From Thermoplasmata archaeon (GTDB lineage Archaea; Thermoplasmatota; Thermoplasmata; Thermoplasmatales; Thermoplasmataceae): a stretch of DNA of 7,236 nucleotides. The DNA is taken from NCBI GenBank assembly GCA_021833045.1, contig JAKBGP010000102.1:1-7236 (forward strand), read 5' to 3'. Under the pieces are notes generated by a model, which was not told the origin of the DNA, ran no database searches, and was given only the letters and a program-made list of their open reading frames with translations. Position 1 is the first letter of the stretch. Every line of letters starts with the position of its first letter. Made by a program: the position numbers and the translations under genes. Of the stretch, positions 1-5,233 are shown one piece after another.

Positions 1-147
1 AGCATATGGACTTGACTCATCTCTGTCATTCTTGACTACCATTCCACCTGTTGCCTTTGCAAGTGTTTCAGCTCCAGTTTGATCTGTAACAAGTATGATT
101 GTATTATTCTGCGAGGAATAAATGTGCGCTATTCCAGTTTTATTCAA
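1..147 (-). CDS. rpsK: Small ribosomal subunit protein uS11 (S11), N-terminal part only
   Basis: This is the first 49 codons of uS11, a 30S platform protein that binds the central and 3' regions of 16S rRNA. The gene runs off the start of the window. The translation begins [17 protein letters not shown] and continues through [15 protein letters not shown] and DRDESSPYA, which match the conserved N-terminal half of archaeal and eukaryotic uS11. The start is TTG at 147-145: an in-frame TAG lies just upstream, no ATG or GTG is available, and a GGAGGT Shine-Dalgarno sequence lies 8 nt before it. The start overlaps the end of rpsD by 8 nt, so the SD is encoded inside the last codons of rpsD (GAG GAG GTA). 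This suggests translational coupling. It is the third gene of the rpsM-rpsD-rpsK operon; rpoD (RNA polymerase subunit D) commonly follows in archaea, but that region is outside the window. Confidence 0.95.
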   Translation of the reverse strand, partial: MNKTGIAHIYSSQNNTIILVTDQTGAETLAKATGGMVVKNDRDESSPYA

Positions 148-742
148 CTTTTTCTACCTCCTCTGAATTTTCAGGTTCTGCTGACTCTTGTGGTTCATCT
201 TCTACCTTTTGATCGCCTGCTATCACAAGCCTTACCGGATGTTTATCATCTATGAATGGTGAAAATTCGCTGTATTCTATGGAATCTTCTACACTTGCCT
301 CAACGAGAAGCCCGGGTACAGTTACTCGTCTTCCATTCATTAATATATGACCGTGGGTTATCATTTGCCTTGCCTGTTTTACGGTCTTTGCAAGGTTCTT
401 CCTGAATACTATTGTTTGAAGTCTTCTTTCAAGAACGCTCTCTATGGTCAAAGACAGAATATCATCAAGAGATGCATTTCCTGTGGATATTTTGTACCTG
501 TTCAATCGTGCTAGTAGAAGGTTCAACTGCTTTATGGCAAGAGGATCATTTCTTCTTGTCCTTGCCTGCAACTCCCTTGCCTGGGCTCGTATGGAATCAA
601 GACTTGCCTGACTTCTCCATAGCTCCTTCTTGTTCTTCAGACCATATAAATTTATAGTCTTTCTCTCTTCGTCTATTCTATCTTTTTCCCAAGGATGCCT
701 TGGTGTTGAATATAATTTTTTCTGAAACTTTGGATCTCCCAA
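140..742 (-). CDS. rpsD: Small ribosomal subunit protein uS4 (S4)
   Basis: This is uS4, a primary 16S rRNA-binding protein that nucleates assembly of the 30S body. The 200-residue product opens with [18 protein letters not shown], close to the archaeal uS4 N-terminal signature. An S4 RNA-binding domain lies at about residues 104-165, with [36 protein letters not shown] and VPGLLV. The start is TTG at 742-740, chosen because the conserved GDPK motif follows it directly and a GGAGTGA Shine-Dalgarno sits at 749-755. That SD includes the TGA stop of rpsM, so the two genes are only 6 nt apart and probably coupled. The last 24 residues (about 177-200) form an acidic tail with 11 Asp/Glu residues beyond the folded domain. 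This is odd for an RNA-binding protein, and its codons also supply the rpsK ribosome binding site. Confidence 0.97.
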   Translation of the reverse strand: MGDPKFQKKLYSTPRHPWEKDRIDEERKTINLYGLKNKKELWRSQASLDSIRAQARELQARTRRNDPLAIKQLNLLLARLNRYKISTGNASLDDILSLTIESVLERRLQTIVFRKNLAKTVKQARQMITHGHILMNGRRVTVPGLLVEASVEDSIEYSEFSPFIDDKHPVRLVIAGDQKVEDEPQESAEPENSEEVEKVE

Positions 743-748
743 TCAAAA

Positions 749-1213
749 TCACTCCTTTTTCCTTTGTACGCCCACTGTCAGTCCCTTCCTGCCGTTACTT
801 CTGGTTCTCTGACCCCTCACCTTGTGATGGGTTTCATGTCTTATCCCTCTGTATGATCTTATCTTTTTCATTGTGTTGATATTATCCTGAATCTGCACAT
901 TGAGGTCATTCCCAACCAGATTCATATTTTTTCCAGTTACAGGATCTGAACGGTTGTTCATCATCCACGCGGGAATATCTTCATACTCTTCAGATTCGAT
1001 ATAATCCCTTATCTCCTCTATTTTTTCCTCGCTGAGGTCTCCCAGTCTCATACTTTCATCAATCTCTAGCTTTTTCGTTAGGGTTTCAGCCAATCTTATG
1101 CCGATACCTTTGAGATCTGCCAGAGCCAGAACTACATCTCTTTCTCCGTTAAGATCCATGCTTGCAATTCTTACAATGTATTGGAAATCAGTTTTTTCTT
1201 TTTCGTCAGGCAT
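749..1213 (-). CDS. rpsM: Small ribosomal subunit protein uS13 (S13)
   Basis: This is uS13, a 30S head protein that contacts the 50S subunit (intersubunit bridge) and the P-site tRNA. The 154-residue product has the archaeal FQYIVRIASMDLNGER opening and a helix-hairpin-helix-like KGIGIRLA at 35-42. A helical middle contains DIPAWMMNNRSDPVTGK, and the basic rRNA- and tRNA-binding tail has RSYRGIRHETHHKVRGQRTR at 119-138. The length is normal for archaeal uS13. The ATG start has a GGTGA Shine-Dalgarno at 1218-1222, 4 nt upstream. It is the promoter-proximal gene of the ribosomal operon: the TATA element near 1273-1286 would give a leader of about 40 nt containing a 6-bp hairpin. Its stop codon lies within the SD of rpsD. 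Confidence 0.97.
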   Translation of the reverse strand: MPDEKEKTDFQYIVRIASMDLNGERDVVLALADLKGIGIRLAETLTKKLEIDESMRLGDLSEEKIEEIRDYIESEEYEDIPAWMMNNRSDPVTGKNMNLVGNDLNVQIQDNINTMKKIRSYRGIRHETHHKVRGQRTRSNGRKGLTVGVQRKKE

Positions 1214-1229
1214 TAATTCACCAGTCCTT

Positions 1230-1247
1230 TAACATGCTTAAATGTTA
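1230..1247 (-). repeat. Inverted repeat / small hairpin in the rpsM leader
   Basis: TAACAT and ATGTTA form a perfect 6-bp inverted repeat around a 6-nt loop. It lies between the predicted rpsM transcription start (about 1253) and the GGTGA ribosome binding site (1218-1222). It could fold in the mRNA leader close to the SD, or be a DNA site. The stem is short and AT-rich, so chance is a real possibility. Confidence 0.4.
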
Positions 1248-1272
1248 TCCCTTGCGGTTGCTCCTTATCTTT

Positions 1273-1286
1273 AAAATATATATATT
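1273..1286 (-). promoter_or_regulatory. TATA box of the rpsM-rpsD-rpsK operon
   Basis: On the minus strand this reads AATATATATATTTT, a strong archaeal box A candidate, preceded by the purine-rich AAAAAG where a BRE would be expected. Archaeal spacing of about 25 nt puts the transcription start near 1253, roughly 40 nt before the rpsM ATG. It sits in the 90-nt gap between the DUF357 gene and rpsM, so the ribosomal operon probably has its own promoter. Read-through from upstream is not excluded, because no clear terminator is visible in the gap. Confidence 0.65.
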
Positions 1287-1303
1287 CTTTTTGTAAAGTT
1301 TGG

Positions 1304-1621
1304 TTATTTGTAAAAGGTAAATTTCCTATAATCCCCATCAGTTTTGAAGATGCCAAGTCTTACCCCACTATCCAGCCATCCATATGAATAGTTGAGGCAT
1401 GATAGCGCATTTATTAAGTCGCCAACTTCCTGAAAATGTTTCGCGTCGGAGAAATATGAATATATCATCTCTAATGAGCTCTTGGCAAATTCATATAGAA
1501 GTGAATTTTCTGGAACGCTTATGGAAAGTACTTCAAGAGCCCTGTTTTCTATTTCAGTATATTTTAGCACTTTTTCCTCCAGCGCTGCGGAGAAGTCCTT
1601 ATCTGTATGTTGAGTAGTCAT
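1304..1621 (-). CDS. DUF357 family protein
   Basis: This is a 105-residue, largely helical, cytosolic protein with no signal peptide or membrane segment. Residues 54-90 carry the signature of the archaeal DUF357 family: YFSDAKHFQEVGDLINALSC followed by LNYSYGWLDSGVRLG, with the characteristic HF-x-E-x-GD and Y-x-x-GWLD-x-G-x-R-LG elements. The molecular function of the family is not known to me. The upstream small basic protein gene overlaps it by 23 nt, so the two are probably cotranscribed and translationally linked. The ATG at 1621-1619 has no good Shine-Dalgarno, which suggests reinitiation after the upstream gene; no better start is visible before the conserved region. The ribosomal protein operon follows 90 nt downstream on the same strand. 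Confidence 0.88.
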   Translation of the reverse strand: MTTQHTDKDFSAALEEKVLKYTEIENRALEVLSISVPENSLLYEFAKSSLEMIYSYFSDAKHFQEVGDLINALSCLNYSYGWLDSGVRLGIFKTDGDYRKFTFYK

Positions 1622-1940
1622 TCAGTAAATTCCATATCTGTTTCTGGGTTCCCTCATCAAGAACACCTTCTTCCTTTTTCTTTATAACAAAATCCCTGGC
1701 CTCGCTGATTCCCTGTCTGGATGCAATGGCATATATTCCACCAGTTATTGAGCCCCTTATGCTATCGGGTAGGGATTCTACTGCCTTTGATAGCATGAAA
1801 TTGAATTCCTCGCTTTTCCTCATATCCAGTTTCTTAATCCGTTTTGGCCTGGGTGTTTCATTTCTATCATTATATCCGTAATACCGTCCCCTCTTGTTCT
1901 GACCTGGTTTTTTAGGGGTATACTTTCTTCTTGCCGCCAT
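1599..1940 (-). CDS. Uncharacterised small protein with a basic N-terminus
   Basis: I do not recognise this 113-residue protein. Its first 42 residues are very basic (16 Lys/Arg) and rich in Gly, Tyr and Pro, including RRKYTPKK, KRGRYYGYNDR and RPKRIKK. This part is probably unstructured and could bind nucleic acid. Residues from about 44 onward look helical and compact: FNFMLSKAVESLPDSIRGS, ITGGIYAIASRQGISEARDF and a charged end WNLLNDYSTYR. There are no membrane segments, cysteines or catalytic motifs. I chose the ATG at 1940-1938 over a TTG at 1952 because the upstream TATA-like element would start transcription near it, leaving little or no leader. It overlaps the DUF357 gene by 23 nt. 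Its place in a run of translation genes suggests an RNA- or ribosome-related role, which is inference only. Confidence 0.75.
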   Translation of the reverse strand: MAARRKYTPKKPGQNKRGRYYGYNDRNETPRPKRIKKLDMRKSEEFNFMLSKAVESLPDSIRGSITGGIYAIASRQGISEARDFVIKKKEEGVLDEGTQKQIWNLLNDYSTYR

Positions 1941-1970
1941 ATTTTTATTCAATGCAATATGTTAAGGGTG

Positions 1971-1978
1971 GTTTTAAA
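1971..1978 (-). promoter_or_regulatory. TATA-like element of the basic protein/DUF357 unit
   Basis: On the minus strand the sequence reads GGTTTAAAACC, with TTTAAAAC as the box A candidate. Transcription would start near 1945-1950, giving a very short leader before the ATG at 1940. No Shine-Dalgarno is visible there, which fits the leaderless or near-leaderless pattern common for first genes in this archaeal group. Confidence 0.45.
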
Positions 1979-2021
1979 CCTTGTTGTGTTCTATCTGAAT
2001 TCGAGAATAAACTATTTCTGG

Positions 2022-2028
2022 AAAAAAA
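2022..2028 (-). terminator. Oligo-T termination signal downstream of taw2
   Basis: On the minus strand a run of seven T lies about 40 nt after the taw2 stop codon and about 45 nt before the TATA-like element of the next gene. Archaeal RNA polymerase stops at such U-rich tracts. It is the best oligo-T signal noticed in the gaps between genes and separates taw2 from the downstream two-gene unit. Confidence 0.5.
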
Positions 2029-2047
2029 TGCCTTAAATCTAACGTTT

Positions 2048-2060
2048 GTTCTAATAGAAC
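2048..2060. repeat. 13-nt perfect inverted repeat just after taw2
   Basis: GTTCTA and TAGAAC flank a single base, giving a perfect palindromic site that begins 8 nt past the taw2 stop codon. The loop is too small for a strong hairpin with all six pairs, so it is either a weak 3'-end hairpin ahead of the T7 run or a protein-binding site. No second copy of the full site was noticed in the window. Confidence 0.4.
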
Positions 2061-2067
2061 CTGATAA

Positions 2068-3036
2068 CTAGATCACCTGAAATAGTGAACTTATATGCCA
2101 TACATGTGGGGAATAGGATTTCACAATGTGACTGTCCAATGGCATTAATAAATACCCAAGGTATCTGGCAGATTTCATAATATCGTACACACTATTTTTG
2201 ATATTACCTGTCAGTTCCAGGTGATGAAGTAAAATGAACCCATTCTTTGAAACATGAGATAGACCTGCAGGAAGATAAATTTTTGACTTGAAATTTCCCA
2301 TGACTACTAGATCATACTTTTCTTCCGTAATAAAAAGCCTGCAGTCCATGTTGCGAGTTATAATCCTATCCTTTACCCCATTATAAGCTGCACTTTTTTC
2401 CAGATATTCAAGAGCCTCTTTATTGAGATCTATTGCCGTTACATTTTCAACACTTTCAAGTTTTGCAATTGGTAAGGAGAAATAACCAATACCGGCAAAC
2501 ATATCAAGCACAGCTCTGGGATTTATCTTCCTGATTGATGGGAGACCTCTTTCAACTATATTTCCCTTGCTCATCATCAATCTAGCTGGGCTTGTGATAA
2601 AGGTAACACCATTTTCCAGATACATTGTATCGCCTGGTTTTCCGGCAATAAGCCTGAGTTTTGGTTTTCTGATTTCACCCTCAATTTTTCCATCCCTTAC
2701 GTACACCTGCGTTGCTATAGACTTCTCTACCAGTACTCTTGAGATCGTTTCCAATTTGTCATAATCCCTGCTGAATACAACTGTAGTTCCCATTCTCTGC
2801 CATCTGATCCTTTGACTTCCATCTTCAATGATACTGCTGATCACATCAGGTATTGTGACATCCTCTTTCCTGGAGAAATCTCTTTCACATAATATTGCAT
2901 TTTGAAATTGCACCCTTTCTCTAACTGGAATGATAACCTTTCCATTTTCCTTCAGAGATCTCAGGTTCCTGATTAATTTTCCTTCTCTTTTAGCTTTCTT
3001 TATGAAGGATTCTGCATCCTTTTCCTCAACTTCCAT
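2068..3036 (-). CDS. taw2: Taw2-like tRNA(Phe) wyosine-pathway aminocarboxypropyltransferase
   Basis: This is a Trm5/TYW2-family protein of 322 residues. Taw2 transfers the 3-amino-3-carboxypropyl group of S-adenosylmethionine to C7 of 4-demethylwyosine at position 37 of tRNA(Phe). The N-terminal domain (about 1-60) has the family pattern of an acidic/basic helix followed by a GKVIIPV strand. The catalytic Rossmann fold holds SKGNIVER (156-163), the SAM-binding DMFAGIGYFSLPIAK (178-192), AIDLN (201-205) and VMGNF (245-249). The SKGNIER and VMG-type motifs point to Taw2 rather than the m1G37 methyltransferase Trm5, which has an N-x-P motif at the latter place. The end, SYSPHVWHISSLFQV, also fits Taw2. 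I prefer the ATG at 3036; an in-frame TTG at 3051 would add 5 residues. It is divergent from hemL and separated from the next gene by a T7 run. Confidence 0.87.
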   Translation of the reverse strand: MEVEEKDAESFIKKAKREGKLIRNLRSLKENGKVIIPVRERVQFQNAILCERDFSRKEDVTIPDVISSIIEDGSQRIRWQRMGTTVVFSRDYDKLETISRVLVEKSIATQVYVRDGKIEGEIRKPKLRLIAGKPGDTMYLENGVTFITSPARLMMSKGNIVERGLPSIRKINPRAVLDMFAGIGYFSLPIAKLESVENVTAIDLNKEALEYLEKSAAYNGVKDRIITRNMDCRLFITEEKYDLVVMGNFKSKIYLPAGLSHVSKNGFILLHHLELTGNIKNSVYDIMKSARYLGYLLMPLDSHIVKSYSPHVWHISSLFQVI

Positions 3037-3062
3037 TGCAAGATTTTTCAAATCTCTCAGTA

Positions 3063-3077
3063 ATTGGATTAATCAAT
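3063..3077. repeat. Imperfect palindrome in the taw2/hemL divergent promoter region
   Basis: ATTGGATTAATCAAT is palindromic except for one extra G, with GATTAATC as the perfect core. It lies 27 nt upstream of the chosen taw2 start, within a possible minus-strand TATA element (TTTATTGATTAAT, about 3068-3080). It could be a repressor site, but AT-rich promoter DNA often gives such patterns by chance. Confidence 0.35.
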
Positions 3078-3080
3078 AAA
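3068..3080 (-). promoter_or_regulatory. Possible TATA element of taw2
   Basis: On the minus strand TTTATTGATTAAT resembles box A and would start transcription near 3050, leaving roughly 10-15 nt before the ATG at 3036. There is no clear Shine-Dalgarno before either possible start. The AT-rich context makes the exact position uncertain. Confidence 0.35.
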
Positions 3081-3102
3081 TTCTATTGCCTTAAAATGAA
3101 AA

Positions 3103-3112
3103 ACATAAATTG
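3103..3112 (+). promoter_or_regulatory. Possible TATA element of the hemLCD operon
   Basis: ACATAAATTG is centred about 25 nt upstream of the hemL ATG at 3133, the spacing expected for a leaderless archaeal transcript. No Shine-Dalgarno lies at normal distance (an AGGA is about 15 nt away), which agrees with leaderless translation. CTTAAAATG near 3090-3098 is an alternative element that would give a short leader. Confidence 0.4.
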
Positions 3113-3132
3113 ATAGGAAAAAATATACCTTC

Positions 3133-4434
3133 ATGCTTTCCGATGATCTATTTAAAAGAGCATCCAGGCTTTTCCCTGGTGGAGTTAATTCACCTGTTAG
3201 GTTCTATGAGCCATATCCAACATATTTTTCACGTGCTTCTGGTTCCAGAATTTTTGATGTGGAAGGAAAGGAATATCTGGATTTCTGCATGGGTTTTGGT
3301 GTAAATTTCGCTGGATATTCTAATACCACCATAGCTGAAGAAATAATGTATTTGCTGGATAATACGATCCCTGAAGGAGTTCCCACTGAAAATGAGATAG
3401 AACTGGGAGAGATCATTCAAAAAGCTGTTCCGTCTATTGAAAAGATGAGATTCACAAATTCAGGAACTGAGGCAACCATGCATGCAATCCGGCTGGCGAG
3501 GGCCTTTACAGGCAGAAAACTGATACTTAAGATGAATGCGGGATTTCATGGAGCCCATGACTACGTACTGGTAAGTGCTGGAAGTGGTGCATTGAATTTC
3601 GGTACACCTTCAAGCCCAGGTATCCCGGAGGAAGTTGCAAAAACTGTTCTTGTGGGAGATTTCAACAATGAGGAATCCATAAGGGAATTATTTAAACTAC
3701 ATGGAAAGGATATAGCAGCGGTTATTACGGAGCCGGTTCTTGGCAATCTTGGCGTAATTGGACCTGAGAAAGGATTCCTGAAATTTCTCAGGGAGATCAC
3801 GGAAGAATATGGCGCATTGTTGATTTTTGATGAGGTTATTACAGGATTTAGATTCAGATACGGAGCCTATCAGGACATAATAGGTGTTAAGCCAGATTTA
3901 ACAACTATGGGCAAAATAATTGGTGGTGGAATGCCTGTTGGTCTCTTTGGTGGAAGAGCAGATATAATGAATAGGATCAGCCCAGAAGGAAATGTGTATC
4001 AATCTGGAACATTCAGCGCAAATCCATTTACTGTTGCATCTGGGCTGGCAACCCTGAATTTCCTTAAAGACAAAGATTATGAATATACAATAAGTCTGGC
4101 AACGTGGGTTGAGGATAAATTGAAGAGTTTCTCTGATCTGGGCGTTCAGGTAAACAGGGTCTATAACATGTTTACCATATTCTTTAATGAAGAAAGGGTT
4201 TGGAACTACGAAACGGCTCTGAAATCAGACAGAAAAAAGTTCATGAAATTTTTTAATTTTTCCAAAAAGCACGGAATCTATTTTTCACCCGGTCAGTTTG
4301 AGGCGTCTTTTGTTGGTATGGCACATACACCAGAGGAGGTTGAAATGGCTGTTTTTAAGATGGTGTACACCCTGGAGTTTGATATGAATGAAGATAGGAA
4401 CGAGAGAGAGCAGGTTAGCATTAATTCAAACTGA
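3133..4434 (+). CDS. hemL: Glutamate-1-semialdehyde 2,1-aminomutase
   Basis: This PLP-dependent enzyme converts glutamate-1-semialdehyde to 5-aminolevulinate, the last step of the C5 route into tetrapyrroles. The 433-residue product is near the usual length and collinear with bacterial HemL. It has FPGGVNSPVR (14-23), SGTEATMHAIRLARAFTGR (110-128), FHGAHD (138-143), and IFDEVITGFR (231-240) with the cofactor-contacting Asp233. The catalytic lysine is K261 in MGKIIGGGMPVG, followed by QSGTFSANP and the C-terminal FSPGQFEASFVGMAHT. The segment that is usually GH-x-HP near residue 61 reads GYSNTT here. After the normal end of the fold there is a tail (DMNEDRNEREQVSINSN), most of which overlaps hemC by 47 nt in another frame. 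It is the first gene of hemL-hemC-hemD, probably leaderless. hemA and hemB are not nearby within the window. Confidence 0.96.
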   Translation: MLSDDLFKRASRLFPGGVNSPVRFYEPYPTYFSRASGSRIFDVEGKEYLDFCMGFGVNFAGYSNTTIAEEIMYLLDNTIPEGVPTENEIELGEIIQKAVPSIEKMRFTNSGTEATMHAIRLARAFTGRKLILKMNAGFHGAHDYVLVSAGSGALNFGTPSSPGIPEEVAKTVLVGDFNNEESIRELFKLHGKDIAAVITEPVLGNLGVIGPEKGFLKFLREITEEYGALLIFDEVITGFRFRYGAYQDIIGVKPDLTTMGKIIGGGMPVGLFGGRADIMNRISPEGNVYQSGTFSANPFTVASGLATLNFLKDKDYEYTISLATWVEDKLKSFSDLGVQVNRVYNMFTIFFNEERVWNYETALKSDRKKFMKFFNFSKKHGIYFSPGQFEASFVGMAHTPEEVEMAVFKMVYTLEFDMNEDRNEREQVSINSN

Positions 4435-5233
4435 GATGTTTACCAATATTCTTGGTAGAAACCATGAAATTGTTAAGATCAGAAGTAAGGGAGACATGGA
4501 TAGGGAGAGACCGCTAAAGGAGATTGGTGGACAGGGTCTTTTTGTTAACGAAATAAACAGGATGGTGCTAAATGGGGATCTGGACTGTGCGGTGCACAGT
4601 GGAAAGGATTTGCCGACAATTTTGAACAAAGAGCTTGAAGTTGTCTCTGTTTTTGACTGGAAAAATTATCATGACGTGATAGTCTTTAGGAGAGATTTGG
4701 AAGGGACTGGAAGGATGAAAATTGGAACCTCGTCACCCAGAAGAGAAGAACAGATTCGAAAACATGCTAAGAACTGGGATGTATTCGGACTTAGGGGTAA
4801 CATTGATACAAGGTTAAATAAGCTGGATAATGGGAATTACGATGGGATAGTATTATCAGAGGCCGCAATGGTAAGAATGTATCCCAGTAGAGATTATGAG
4901 ATTCTTGATGAGAGTATTTTTGTTCCTGCTCCAGGTCAGGGCATAATAGCTGTAATAGCAAGGAAGGATTCCCCTAATTATGATGATATAAAGATCACAG
5001 AAGATCCAACTGCCAGAAAGAGATGGGATGTTGAACGAAGGATATCGGGCATTTTTAACATGGGCTGCTCAGTGCCAAATGGAATTCTGTATAATCCTGA
5101 GACTGAATTTCTCTATATGGATATAAATATCAGGGAAAATGTGATTTCCATCAGGATTAAGGTCAGAACTTTACAGGAGGCTGAAATGGTCGCCAGAAAT
5201 GTAAAAGAGATAATGAATTATGGTGATTATTAG
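4388..5233 (+). CDS. hemC: Porphobilinogen deaminase (hydroxymethylbilane synthase)
   Basis: This enzyme joins four porphobilinogen molecules into hydroxymethylbilane, using a covalently bound dipyrromethane primer. The 281-residue product starts MKIGTRESRLALIQTE, the family N-terminus, so the ATG at 4388 is well supported even though it lies 47 nt inside hemL. A GGAG at 4374-4377 serves as its SD. Further motifs are IRSKGD (31-36), GLFVNEI (50-56), and DCAVHSGKDLP (66-76) with catalytic Asp66. The substrate-binding arginines lie in IGTSSPRR (112-119) and LRGNIDTRL (135-143), and PAPGQG is at 180-185. The cofactor-attachment cysteine is C227 in MGCSVP. It is shorter than bacterial forms (about 310 residues), mainly through a brief C-terminal domain. 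It overlaps hemD by 14 nt. Confidence 0.97.
   Translation: MKIGTRESRLALIQTEMFTNILGRNHEIVKIRSKGDMDRERPLKEIGGQGLFVNEINRMVLNGDLDCAVHSGKDLPTILNKELEVVSVFDWKNYHDVIVFRRDLEGTGRMKIGTSSPRREEQIRKHAKNWDVFGLRGNIDTRLNKLDNGNYDGIVLSEAAMVRMYPSRDYEILDESIFVPAPGQGIIAVIARKDSPNYDDIKITEDPTARKRWDVERRISGIFNMGCSVPNGILYNPETEFLYMDINIRENVISIRIKVRTLQEAEMVARNVKEIMNYGDY

Noticed and set aside
412..657. Plus-strand open frame of 81 codons opposite rpsD
   Set aside because: It is antisense to the well-supported uS4 gene, and its translation resembles no family I know. The same applies to the plus-strand frames at 1399-1617, 2567-2764 and 6435-6641 opposite the DUF357, taw2 and KH genes.
2068..3036. Assignment as the m1G37 methyltransferase Trm5
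   Set aside because: The Trm5 N-x-P motif after the fourth strand is missing, and the protein instead has VMGNF and SKGNIVER, typical of Taw2.
3110..3304. Alternative-frame plus-strand reading at the start of hemL
   Set aside because: It begins with TTG and overlaps hemL, whose N-terminal FPGGVNSPVR motif is in the frame starting at 3133. It is a shadow frame, as are the minus-strand frames within 3204-3420, 3561-3800, 4426-4629, 5171-5482 and 5310-5579.
5176..5188. Strong internal SD-like AGGAGG followed by an ATG inside hemC
   Set aside because: The ATG at 5186 is in the hemC frame and would give only a 15-residue peptide. The GGAGG is about 40 nt from the hemD start, too far to serve it. 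It is probably just Gln-Glu-Ala codon sequence.
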